In this document: positions 1 to 10,055 of the stretch, in pieces
Layout: every line of letters begins with the position of its first letter
Numbering within the stretch: position 1 is the stretch's first letter
Source: Stereum hirsutum FP-91666 SS1
Lineage: Eukaryota > Basidiomycota > Agaricomycetes > Russulales > Stereaceae
Length of the DNA: 64,000 nucleotides
NCBI RefSeq assembly: GCF_000264905.1
Contig: NW_006763143.1
Coordinates: 1,539,314 to 1,603,313 of the forward strand
Reading direction: 5' to 3'
Notes under the pieces: generated by a model
The model's input: only the letters and a program-made list of their open reading frames with translations
The model's database searches: none
Told to the model about the DNA's origin: nothing
Position numbers and translations under genes: made by a program

Positions 1-59
1 GCTGGTAGAGGAACAGCGCCCAGGTGCAGGAGCCAAATGAGTGCTTGAAACTAGTGTTA

Positions 60-575
60 CAGGGTCTTGCATAATAAACTGGAATGTCGCGCATAGAAAA
101 ATCCTGGGCGCCCGAACCAAACAAAGCCGTAAGCGGTAAGTACTCTCGGCTTGGCTTCGGCAGTGGCGCACCTTAGGCTTTGGTGAGTGGTGTCCGTTCG
201 TCTCACCCATCTGAATCTCCTCAGTGTCTCTCTGTGAGCTCCCTTATTCCCTCACCTAGAGCATACGGTATCGCGCGCTATGATGAAGAATTTCCGTCGC
301 TGTATCTAGCAAGGAAAAAATGTGGCCTTTTGTACCGACATCTCTGTTATGCAGACCGACGGCGTCAATCCGACGTCCAAGGCTGCCCGCTGACATCAAC
401 ATAACTCCTTCTCCCTGGAAGTTGTACGGGAGATCGAGCGTTCGTTTACACGTCTCTGGTGCCACACCATTCCTGCCGAGGATCGCTGAGAGGACCTGCC
501 ATTTACGGCTCTATTTGGTCCAGGCACGCAACTTTTTTGTGCGCGCGACATTCCAGTTTATTATGCAAGACCCTG
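60..575. mobile_element. MITE-like element with 35-bp perfect inverted repeats
   Basis: Positions 58-92 and 543-577 are exact inverted copies of one another (35 bp, outer end TACAGGGTCTTGC). Similarity continues inward with gaps to about 150 on the left and 480 on the right, including a shared ACCAAA...AGCCGTAA block. The CAGGG terminus resembles hAT ends. The flanking octamers are only partly alike (TAGTGTTA and TAGTACAA); a TA dinucleotide also flanks both ends, so the superfamily is uncertain. No transposase is encoded inside. A diverged single end of the same family lies at 20384. Confidence 0.8.
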
Positions 576-599
576 TAGTACAAACAAGCCAGCGCGACT

Positions 600-2660
600 T
601 GGGAGTTCGACGGCGACGCGGTGGGCGCCCGTGATGCGCGTGACCGTTCCGTGGGAATTCAACGAGCTGAGTTTCAACGGGCGCGTCGAATCTGGACTCT
701 GGTAAGTCTGGAGTCGCGCCGTGCCCTCCCTCTTTCCTCCCTTACTCTCGCCCACTTCGCTTGTTGGGCGTCACTGCCCTCACTATCGGTGCTACTCTCT
801 ATAACAATAACGGTACTACGTCAATGATTACCCTCACGGAAACACTTATGCCAAGGTCAATGACGGGGCGCGGTCCCGTTTCGTCTTACTCCACGCCGTG
901 TACAGTTTGCTACACGCAAGGCCCATGCACGCGTAGAGAACTCACGACCAAGATATAGCGGGGCTCCCAGACTCTGATAGTAATTCTGCGAGGTACGCAT
1001 GTATCAACCGTTCCTTCACTTTGCGCCCTTCTTTTCATCGAAGAGTCGTTCGCCTCATCGCTTCCATCCTGTGCGTCGTTTACATTCGATCCGTCAAGAA
1101 TTCACTCTCACTACATATATTTTACGCGGTTACCAATAGCCTTTCCCGTTCAAGATAAGATGTAGAGCGGAGATCTATCCTAGCTAAGAACATACGGGTG
1201 AGCTTCAAGTACTTCCGTTGGCCCTTTCAGCATTCTCATTCCACACTTGTTGTGGTGATCTTCAGCCAATTGTTGAGGGCAGAGAACGCGGAGGCTCAAT
1301 GGTGGCAATGAGGAGTCTTCTGGTGAGCCACTTCCTTTCTTTATCGTGTACGACTGCACACTCGACAATGCGCCGTCTCACTACGTGAGCTCTTGTAGGC
1401 TTATGCAGAGTCTCTAAGTGCGTCATCTCTCTCATTCTCATATCCTCATCTCTCTCATTCTCATATCCTTTGAAAGATCGCGTTCATACTGGTCCCATCT
1501 GCTTCCTTTAGACACATCCTGCCGGTGAGCCTGCTCCAGATTCATCACCACCCAGTACCGCACCGTGCGCAACTACGTACACGAGAATCAACATTCGTGA
1601 AAGTATCGGGACTGAGGAGTGTTGAGGTATCGAGACAGGCCTGCCAATTGTCGGCGGACCTTCAATGGCTGAGCCGGTAGCGAAAAGACGGTGATTGAGG
1701 CGATGGTTCGTATATGCAAATCTTGTTTGATACCACCGTAGCGTAGCATCATGTAAATGAATTGAATATAAGTATTTTATGCGCTCATGGTGAAGCTGGG
1801 ACGACTGGAGATGTCTGCCTCCAGACGCTCCGGATGGCGGTTGTGATCCCACACGAGCTCCTGGTCGCGCGTCGGTCTTTCTGGGCTCATGCCCTTGTCT
1901 GGAGCTCCCAGAGCTCCAGAGACCACCTGGACGACCTGGTCCAGACGCGTGCGACCTTGCTGATGTGACTATCGTCAGGTCGTCAATCTACTAACTTCAC
2001 GAACTGTACATGTGGCCCAACCTGTGAGCTCGAGCGTTTCCCGTATGCCCGTACACGAGCGACCCCCTCTCATTTTCCGCTATGAGAAACATCTGAACCG
2101 CCACAATGATGTCTGAACTGTTAAGCCCCTGACTTTTCACGTTGCTGCGGGATACTAAAGGTTCCCTCACTTGCTTTGAGGGAATGAGGTTCAGACCTTC
2201 CTTCCTGTAGGCCCTCCACAGTCAGGAGAACTATCTTCATGTGGCTAGTGTGGTTGAAGGTCAGATGCGGGTTGGCAAGCTTTTCCAGATGCTTCGTCGA
2301 ATGGGACGCGATCATCTTGAGGTACGCCACAGTGATGGGGGTAAGGGATTGGGTTTCGGCAGAGAAGTTTTCGGTGACGGATGTCACTTTAACTGTTAAG
2401 AACAATCGTACATAGTGATGGTCCATCTCAATGGGCATAATTTCTGCACACGGAACATGAATATATTGCGCAATACTATTGCTATGAGACATGGGAGGTG
2501 TATGGTGCAGGGAACAGAGTACAGTAGGAATCAGACTAACCAAGAACCAGAGAAAAGAGTAAACACACGACGGCTTACCTCTTCCGTGCATTACCCTCCT
2601 TATCATCCGCCGGGGCTCGATGACCTCCCCCGGCACACTTCCTCTCGCAATACTTCCTCT
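600..2660. other. Gene-poor stretch, no recognisable gene
   Basis: I see no recognisable protein domain or convincing splice-linked exon series here. A 23-bp unit (TCATCTCTCTCATTC...) is tandemly duplicated at 1423-1468. A 171-codon minus-strand ORF at 2121-2636 directly follows the phosphoesterase relic on the same strand, but it does not resemble that family's C-terminus and I assign it no function. Confidence 0.5.
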
Positions 2661-2669
2661 CTTTCAAAT

Positions 2670-3165
2670 CCACACATCAATATGTATACCCAAATTCCCA
2701 CACCCTCGCCTTCCCGCTTCTCCAAGGCGCCCGGTCCCCGAACTCCATCACACTCACACTGATCAGCTTCGCACTCATATGTGCCTCCGCCACCCTCGGA
2801 TTGATCATCCCCCGTGTTGTCGGTGTATAATAACTATAAACAACGATCCACCGGTGTGGTTTCATCCTTTTGATCTCTGCGGCGTTGTCGTTGAGCCATG
2901 CGAGGTCTTGAATGGGCATCGTGGTGTACGCGCCGGGGGTGAAGGTTATGCGCCGCAAGTCCTGAATCTTCTAGATCTGAGGGTGTCAATCTTGGACTCG
3001 TCAACGTGCGACCAGAGCGTGTAGCCGATAATGATCAGGGTGCGTCCATGTCGTACCGGTTGCGGTTGAGGTGGACGGAGGGAGGTGGACGAAGGTGCCC
3101 AAGGTGTCTTCCTGGTTCACAAAGCGGGTAAACACGCGGAGTCATTTTGTGTATTCGATTTGTGT
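2670..3165 (-). pseudogene. Calcineurin-like metallophosphoesterase, C-terminal fragment
   Basis: The minus strand encodes blocks typical of fungal calcineurin-like phosphoesterases: a segment ending NRNRYDMD, then TLIIIGYTLWSHVDESK, then RRITFTPGAYTT, DLAWLN and HRWIVVYSYYTPTT. These are in family order but not in one frame; the reading frame shifts just before the RRIT block. In functional members the sequence continues to an FGHTHYN motif whose histidines bind the two metals. Here it reads FGYTY followed at once by a stop codon, so both histidines are tyrosines. The N-terminal metal-binding half (D-x-H and GNH motifs) was not found upstream. I read it as a decayed fragment. Family assignment is by remembered motifs, not a search. 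Confidence 0.65.
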
Positions 3166-3232
3166 GCTTGTAGAGTGCTGTGAGATGAGGTGGATGTGAG
3201 AAGGAGGGAAGGGGGACCATAACTGTCGAATC

Positions 3233-3877
3233 TTACACCACTGTTGGTCCTCTTCCGGTTGATCTAACTTTCCTCATCTCACGCTTCAACCTGCCCAATC
3301 CTTCGCTCATTCCTTCACTTAATCTTGTCTCCATTCGGTCAACTGGTAGCGAGTTCCTGGATGAACTGGACCAAACGCTACCGCTCGAAAACATGGTGCT
3401 GGCAGGTGGCGAAGAAGCCATGAAATGGGGGAGGTCGCTCGAGATAGCAGAAGAGAGCAGTTCACCGAAGGAGGAGCGCTTGATACGGTGGAGGCTGACC
3501 TGGGAGCTGTCGAGGAATGGCTCACCGTCACCACCAGCGGAGTACGCAGTGATCTGTACCACTTTGCCAGCTTCGATCCGGGTGGTGTGGAGCTCGAAGC
3601 GATAGCGACGCATGTGAGCGTGGTACACATCGCCCAGAGTGTGGAAAGAGGACTGGTGGTAAAGATAGATCGGCCGGGGAAGTACGCGGGGCAGCTGAGA
3701 GCAAGCCTGCAGCTCGGCGTGAGACAACTCGCTAATCATACCACGGTCAGTATGCTTAATCAGTGGCGACATAGAAAGAACGTACTTGTTTGAGGCCTTT
3801 AGCTTCACAGTGTCGCCACCATCTCGAATATCCCTAACGACCCTCCTGGGCTCAGACCCTTTCTTCCGCTTCTTCAA
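3233..3877 (-). CDS. Hypothetical protein, 214 codons
   Basis: This is an uninterrupted minus-strand ORF starting MKKRKKGSEPRR, lying just upstream of the phosphoesterase fragment on the same strand. It is rich in basic residues and serine, and has a charged C-terminal stretch (RLSEGMSEGLGRLKREMRKV) that could form a short helix. It shows no metal-binding motif that would make it the missing half of the phosphoesterase. Its length without stops is unusual for this base composition, which is the main support. No signal peptide or membrane segment is visible. It may be an exon of a longer gene or chance. Confidence 0.35.
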   Translation of the reverse strand: MKKRKKGSEPRRVVRDIRDGGDTVKLKASNKYVLSMSPLIKHTDRGMISELSHAELQACSQLPRVLPRPIYLYHQSSFHTLGDVYHAHMRRYRFELHTTRIEAGKVVQITAYSAGGDGEPFLDSSQVSLHRIKRSSFGELLSSAISSDLPHFMASSPPASTMFSSGSVWSSSSRNSLPVDRMETRLSEGMSEGLGRLKREMRKVRSTGRGPTVV

Positions 3878-3899
3878 AGTCTACAAAGCAACATCTGCC

Positions 3900-5340
3900 T
3901 CTCTTCTCACAATCTTCCTACCCTTCTTCATTCCTATCCCCTGCATTACTACCACTCACCGTGTGATTGCTTGTCCTGATGGCGGGAGACGCTTCAGCTC
4001 CTGATACCCATCCGAGTGAAGCCTTGCCTGGTAAAGATATCGAAGTGCTCGTGACGGAGAAGACCTGATCGAACTGAGAGCGGAGGTGGTTGGAGAAGTG
4101 ATCGAAGCAGGTGAAGATGTTGCGGGACAAACTGAAGAGCAGGGTTGACGAAGGTGAAAACAACCCAAGTGTTGATACGCAGGAGCTGGGGCGCGGAATC
4201 GAACAATGGGGGATAAGCTCGTTGATAACGGCTGCTGCACCAAAATCTAGTCAGTATATGTAATATCACGCTATGCAGAAGTCGAGACAAATGACTTAAG
4301 AGTCTTCACAGTGGGTAACTTGCCCACCCATGCGTGAATACCCATCTGCCTGACCGCTGTGTGTGTTCGTTGCGAAAACATGGATCGTCCTCTTCCTTCA
4401 GCCCATCGCGGCCCATCTCCGATCTGACGCCACATAAACCCAGTCGATGGCCCCATTCGTTCGACCTCTTCGAATGTCATGCATATGCCAAGGCGCACTG
4501 TTATCCTAGTAAGAACAATAGGTTATTGCCGTATATGGATAGGAGAGAATCGAACGTGTCAATACATCGGGACCATACCTTGACAACCTCGTCCTCACCA
4601 CCTCCGCCAACTCCTGGAGTACAACCTTCCCACCTGCGTGTCCTCTGGCACCGCCACTAAGCGAATGATAATAAGAGAGGATAAACGAGAGTAGGTAATA
4701 AATGGAAAATCTTAGAAGATAAATGGTCGAGACGTACTGATACAAAGACAGGCTCGTGATGATGATCTCGGACGACGGGTTATACCAGCCAGAATCCACA
4801 ATTACACAGATGAAGCCGAACCCATTAGTATATACCCTCCCACCCTCATAAATCCCCCGTATACCGAGGAAAGAGCAGACGCCCCTCCATAGATAAATTA
4901 CGTCACCGGGATCATCACCGCGCACTACATCCATACAAACTTCATGTCAGCATCCAATCCGATATTGCACAAGAAATAACCAAGAAAAAAAGTTGAAAAC
5001 CAACGACCAGCGATCAAAGACCCATCGAGCATCATGAGTGCCTGTTGAGCTTGAGGGTCGTGCGAATGCGACAGACGAGAAGTTGCGGTTGTTGTTCGAG
5101 AGGATCAGGGAGCTGGAGGGCCATCTCAGGCCAGGGTGGCGTAGGCACGAAGGATGAGGGAGCTTCAGAGGCTGTGGATGGTAAGGAGAGGAAGCCGAAG
5201 GTGGAGGCGGAGGAAAAGTCGAAGATGAGAAGTCAGGAGTTAGCGGATTCGACCACGATCATTGTGCGCAATGATCACATACCTTTCCTATGTGGCATCA
5301 ACACTGACCTATTGAATTATTCAACGGTCAGAACTTAGCA
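3900..5340. other. Stretch with unassigned ORFs only
   Basis: Several overlapping minus-strand ORFs of 60-142 codons occur here, of which 4506-4934 is the longest; none matches a family I know. On the plus strand at 5042-5150 a short frame reads as a possible coiled coil (TDEKLRLLFERIRELEGHL) and may be an exon remnant. No repeat or terminal inverted repeat was recognised. Confidence 0.35.
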
Positions 5341-5352
5341 ATTGACACATTC

Positions 5353-5630
5353 ATGCGCTTTCACGGCGTCACTCGTCTATCACAGCCGGAAGATTTTCCC
5401 GTCATTGAAGACTGGAGCACCTACAACCGAGACGACTTACCTTATGTCCTTCACGTCCCTGATGTGCACCACTGGCAGGTTCGTCTTCACTGGAACGAGC
5501 GGCCTACTCACCCGCATAATGCGGCAATCATTGCGGACCTAGCGAGCTGGGCGCATAAGAACGGTGGTGAAAACTATGGTGGCTTACACTGGACACAAGC
5601 GTGTCATTCCTGTTTTTCGAGGCCTGGTAA
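5353..5630 (+). CDS. Possible exon ending at a splice donor
   Basis: The frame opening MRFHGVTRLSQPEDF runs to a good donor (CCTG then GTAAGT) near 5627. It is rich in W, H and N (for example HHWQVRLHWNERPTHPHN) and has a low-chance amino-acid make-up, so it may be a true exon. The next exon would fall in the repeat block that starts about 40 bp later. I do not recognise the protein. Confidence 0.3.
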
Positions 5631-5669
5631 GTCTGCATTGGAGTGCATTCTCCGCCAACGTACGATAAT

Positions 5670-6600
5670 CTCATCCAATAGATTAGATTCCATCTCAATC
5701 TCGTCGATTGGACTCGGCAGAACTCGACTGGACTCCGATCGCGTCGAATCGCGTCGAATCGAGTCCTTTCGCGTCTAATCAAGTCCTTTCGCATCCAATA
5801 TACCTCTCGTTTTGTGGTTTATTGGACTTGAATACAGTATAATGGAATAGAGTGGACTACATTCTACCCCATCGGTGTCCATCCTGCTTCGTTGGACCCT
5901 TTTATGAGGGTCCCTTTATTAAACTTCATCTAATAAAAAGATAATGGACTGAACTCCAAAAAACAGAAGCTCGATAGAACGTATGAAGGTTTTTACTGGA
6001 CTTTAAACCAGGAGTCTTTTTTTTGAAGCTAGATTGTACTTCTTTGGGAGCCAGTGTAGTAGATTGTACGTGAATAGTTGTGATTAGACAAGATTAGACG
6101 AGATTAGATATGATTCGACGCGATTAGATAACATTCGACGAGATTCGAAACGAATCGAAATGATTCGACGCGATTGAACTCGAATCGGCGACAATGGAGG
6201 CCATTATCTGAAAGCTAAAACATGTTTTATGTTTTATGGACAACATTGGACAACAATATTGGATACCATTGGACACCTTTCGCGCACATTGTCTTCGAGA
6301 AATTCGATTTTTTTGGAATACAATCTGTTACCTTGGTTTCCAATGAAGTACAAAAAATGAAACGGGCATTGAATGTGCAGAATGAATGCCAAAGGTGTAG
6401 AATAGTGTCCAATCTATTTTATTCCCTTCTATTCGCGATCATTGGACACGAATCAAGGGCAGAGAATGTTTGCGAGTCTGCACCTATGTGAGCCAAAGGA
6501 CGGGAATCACCGCGAATAGAATCTAATCGTTTCCAATCTCGTCGAATCTCGTCGAATCGCGTCGAATCTCGTCTAATCGACGCGATTCATGTAGAATCTT
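5670..6600. repeat. Block of GATTCGACGCGATT-type short repeats, element-like
   Basis: Both ends (5670-5790 and 6525-6600) and the centre (6075-6180) are built of degenerate copies of a 10-14 bp word such as GATTCGACGCGATT or its complement AATCGCGTCGAATC. The end clusters are mostly in opposite orientation. The interior between the clusters is AT-rich and shows no gene. This is the architecture of a non-autonomous DNA transposon with subterminal repeats, but I found no clean terminal inverted repeat or target duplication. The right edge abuts a minus-strand frame reading GELSYLTDK, possibly an exon that was entered. Confidence 0.55.
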
Positions 6601-7567
6601 ATCTGTTAAATAAGATAGTTCTCCGTTGGCGATGAACATACACAAATCGTCGCCAACGAGCTCCAAAAAGACAAAGACAAGGTACTTGAGTCCAGTAGGA
6701 GCCACCATAGATTTCAGAAATCACGCTATTGGGGTATGTCGAATAGATGTCTTACCTGGCATCGTCGTCCGACTCTTGTTCAATGCTCATGCGGCCTCGT
6801 TTCTCTGGAAGTGCCAAGTTCGTCAGCGTAAACGCGATGGTCTTGACCCGACGGGCGAGCTTAGGGACCCATGGTATGATGCTGCAATGCACCCTCAGCC
6901 GATGTCAGACGACGAGGACACAACGGATGCAAAAGGTGCCCCAATTTGCAAGTCGCGTCCTGGCGTCGACGTTGGGTTGGACTGTGGGAGGAATGGGTTG
7001 GACTGTGGGAGGAACATAGTGGATGAAAGGATCAGCGAGGCGAGTTTGGCGGGTGTTGACACGAGATGAGTTTGGAGGATCCTGAGCCATGAATGAAAAA
7101 AGAAGTAGCGATGGTGGTGAAAGAGTGTGAGGGATGTGGCAACTAAGTACGGTCTGACGAACCTCGGCGATGTCTCTCAGCCTTTATATCATAACTATCC
7201 GACTCCCTTGCAGATCAGCTGTTTATCTGGAGGAGGATTGGTGAGAACTCCCGCAAGACTGAGGGAAAGTATAATGTATTGGATTCACCCGAAACACTTC
7301 GATGTGGAGCAGTGGCGTGCAGGGAGGATGAGTGAGACTGTTGGTAGCAGTCAGCTTTCATCTTCGTTGCTGTTGGGAGGACGGTGAACTTGACAAATAA
7401 AGATATATGGGGTGATTGAAGTCCTGACCTAGAGTGAAGTCAAACTGAAGTGCTGCTATTTGGAAGACAGACAGTCGATTCAACAGGTCCAACTTGGAGT
7501 GCACTCTCACAGTCAAGAGCGATCCTGACGAGCTGCTGTACTGTTCAATACAGCCGGACGTCTTCCC

Positions 7568-8086
7568 GTGGACATTGAGTACAAGGACGACACTCACCAA
7601 CCCGTATTGTCCGCTCATGCATTGGCTCTCGATTGCATAATCTTGCTCCTTTGTGCCTTGAAGAATATTGTTTGTGAAGGCTTCCTCTCCGTTGAGACTG
7701 GGAAATGGCATGCTGAACGCTTGAACGCGTTGAATGCCCAGCACAGATGGTTGCGAGAGGAGGGTGGCATAACCTAATCTAGGTTCGATCCGTCATGCGT
7801 ACAATTTTGGGTCGCGTCGGAGGGGTCAAAACCCGAATCGGCAAGATTGGGCTGAAATCGCCTTCTGAGGATCAAAGAGGTCATCAATTTCTCCCGATTC
7901 ATCAGTTCTTCGACCGGATTGAGCTAAAACTGCGCTCAATATACCTCGCGCAAGTCGTAATTTCTTTGTCCGCATAAGATCGGACCTAGGTTAGGTTATG
8001 CCACCCACCTGTTGCGAGACATGAAGAACATCGTAAAGGTGTGGCGCGTCAACGCGTTCAACCCTGTCACACGGTGGTCACAGTGA
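7568..8086 (+). pseudogene. Short ORF interrupted by a MITE
   Basis: The plus-strand frame from 7568 (MDIEYKDDTHQP...) runs into the element that starts at 7758. If that element and one copy of its 8-bp target duplication are left out, the frame continues at 8019 for 22 more codons (DMKNIVKVWRVNAF...) to a stop at 8084. The continuity across the insertion supports a real coding exon that was later disrupted. The protein is not recognised; the interrupted part reads HAERLNALNAQHRWLRD. Confidence 0.4.
7758..8010. mobile_element. hAT-like MITE, 253 bp, with 8-bp target duplication
   Basis: Left end AGGAGGGTGGCATAACC... (7758-7790) and right end (7978-8010) are inverted repeats matching at 30 of 33 positions. 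The octamer GTTGCGAG stands at 7750-7757 and again at 8011-8018 as a perfect target-site duplication. Eight-base duplications are typical of hAT elements, and this one fits the nTnnnnAn preference described for the superfamily. No transposase is inside, so it is non-autonomous. A second left end lies at 8097. Confidence 0.85.
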
Positions 8087-8096
8087 CCCCTCGCAC

Positions 8097-8142
8097 AGGA
8101 GGGTGGCATAACCTAACCCAGGTTCGATCCGTCATGCGTACA
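8097..8142 (+). repeat. Solo left end of the 7758-8010 MITE family
   Basis: Forty-six bases match 7758-7803 at 44 positions, then similarity stops abruptly. The only inverted partner nearby is the right end of the complete element at 8010. It is either a truncated copy or the remains of an abortive or nested insertion. Confidence 0.75.
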
Positions 8143-8246
8143 TTGAAACAGCTGTAGAGTACTCAAAACAAGATGGGCTAGCAAGAGCAAACAAGGGTTA
8201 TAGAGAAGAGGATAACAATGACGTCACGGTCTGACATATAACCTCA

Positions 8247-8883
8247 TTACCCAGTAGCTGCACTGAAGCTCTTTCCACTTCTCGTCCTCCGCTCTGGCAG
8301 GACATAAACAGCATCAATATTCTTTTCCGAAGGTGAAAGAAAGCCTTCAGCATATCCCTTCCAGCCCCTCTTGGCAGCGATGCGGCTCTTCGCTCGCTTA
8401 GAAGGAGGTGGTGCAGTAGATTTTTGAGTTCTACAAGACAGCCGGTCGTCCTCCCGTTCGTGATCTGGTAAGGTAAGGTAATTTGCATATATTGCAACAA
8501 GTGTGAGAAGAGATAGACGGACCAGGGGAGGTATGTGGGGAGGACAGTTGCATCGGTTGAGAAGAAATAGAGACAGAGCGTTGGGGGGTGTACATCCGGA
8601 TGGCAGGGCGTGCACTCCAAAAGAGGGAGGGTTTAGCTGCGAGAGATGTGGGCTTCAACTCCGACTGCGGGACGGCCTGCGCTTGCTTCCTCTCATGGTT
8701 CCTCTCCCTTTCCCTCTCGCATTCACTTTCCTTCTCTCTCCACCTCTCCACCTTCCTTCCCTCTGCCTTCTCGACTGCGCGATCAATTGAGACGCGGTGA
8801 AACCGTAAATCGAATTTGCCAGCAAAGACAGAAGTAGCGGTTCGACGTTGTCGTTTGTGTGGTGGTACGGTGTAGGATGGCAT
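8247..8883 (-). CDS. Hypothetical basic protein, two exons, about 157 aa
   Basis: Exon 1 runs 8883-8594 from MPSYTVPPHKRQRR and ends in a GTACAC donor; exon 2 runs 8430-8247 after a CTTGTAG acceptor. The junction is phase 2 on both sides, which supports the model. The N-terminal half has an E/R-rich charged stretch (residues about 45-70) that could be helical. The second exon is lysine/arginine-rich and contains SRIAAKRGWKGYAEG and PERRTRSGKSF, which look conserved and nuclear-type, but I cannot name the family. The intron (about 163 nt) is long for this group, so the exact junction could differ. No disabling change is seen. Confidence 0.45.
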
Positions 8884-9665
8884 GACGTGTAGCGGCGGAT
8901 TTTGTCAGGAAATATGCGCGCGGTTTGGTGGTGAAGTAGGTGTGGCACACCACCCGCAACGAACCCAGTTCCCTTATGCGTGTCCGAAGACGTCAGGAAG
9001 TATGAGCTCCATTCACATCATTTTTGCCGCCCTCTGTTTCTCAGCCTTGCCTCTCACTCATCTGTCGTTGTATAATTGTCCATTCCCGGGCGTCATATCC
9101 AGCTTGTCACAGTATATACTCATCATCCTTGTGATGTGATGTAGTTGCAATCATGTATTTCTACTTTCGCTGTTCAAGATGTTATAGCTATGAGAGGAGA
9201 ACAAAGCAACCGACAGATCGTATGGACATTGATACACGATGGATAGGCTTCCCTGGCGAACCGCAACACAGTGTCAGCATTTGAGGACAATCAGAAAATG
9301 CTACCTGACATACCTGGGCAAAACCGAGAGTTCGTAGTGAATTGCTGGTTTTCGATTTCACGAGCGCGATGTCTGCTATATAACGAGCTGGGAGCAGCTA
9401 TCGACGGCAATGACGGCGAAAGACAGAATAAGTCGTTATATTCTTCTTCTGTAACCATCTGTATACTCGTAGCAAACCCGCACCGCCAATCGGACAGCGT
9501 CAACAAGGGAAAACAAGGACATCAAGCGAGCACCGCAGCAGAAGGAGCTGATTCGGACCTACAAATAAATGGAACAACAGGATACAAACATATCGTCGCA
9601 GATCGATACCTCAGCAACGTCCAGCCTTCTCAACATTCTCGTCCCCCCTTTCTCTTCTCCGCCAC
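8884..9665. other. Intergenic stretch between the small basic protein gene and the Kap121 relic
   Basis: No supported gene. A plus-strand ORF that starts at 9271 and runs to 10008 is antisense to the 3' end of the Kap121 relic over its second half and is not listed as a gene. Confidence 0.4.
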
Positions 9666-10024
9666 TCAACACAGAATACCCCACTCTTGTTCGCAGTCGC
9701 CACTTATGCTCATATCTCCCCATCCACACTCCCCCTCATTATCCCACGGCCCCAGCCTAAGATTTCTCACGCTGCCCACCACGACCATAATCCCTTGCAC
9801 ACCCTGTCCAATGTCTTCTCCGAAACCCTCGAACATCTCCATCAACCTTCCAACATTCTCCAACGCGAAATCCTCCATCTCCTCCGCCAATGCCAACTCC
9901 TCCCTCTCTCCTCCATGCATATCACACTCGTCACCACTTTCTCCGTTCCCGTACCCATTGAGTTTCGTCGCACGTCGTTTTTTACCCTCCGCAATACTCG
10001 CAAGCTGACACTGTGTGGCGTTGA

Positions 10025-10055
10025 GGGGGGGGGGTGGGGGGGGGTGAGGGGGAAG
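10025..10055. repeat. Interrupted poly-G tract inside the Kap121 relic
   Basis: Two runs of nine or more G are separated by a single T, in the frame that would encode the end of the karyopherin. The two sides of the tract are in different reading frames, so the tract is either a real slippage site or a sequencing-error site. Confidence 0.8.

Noticed and set aside
9271..10008. 245-codon plus-strand ORF
   Set aside because: Its second half is antisense to the conserved Kap121 C-terminus (EEMEDFALENVGR on the minus strand); low-complexity Ser/Pro composition fits a shadow frame.
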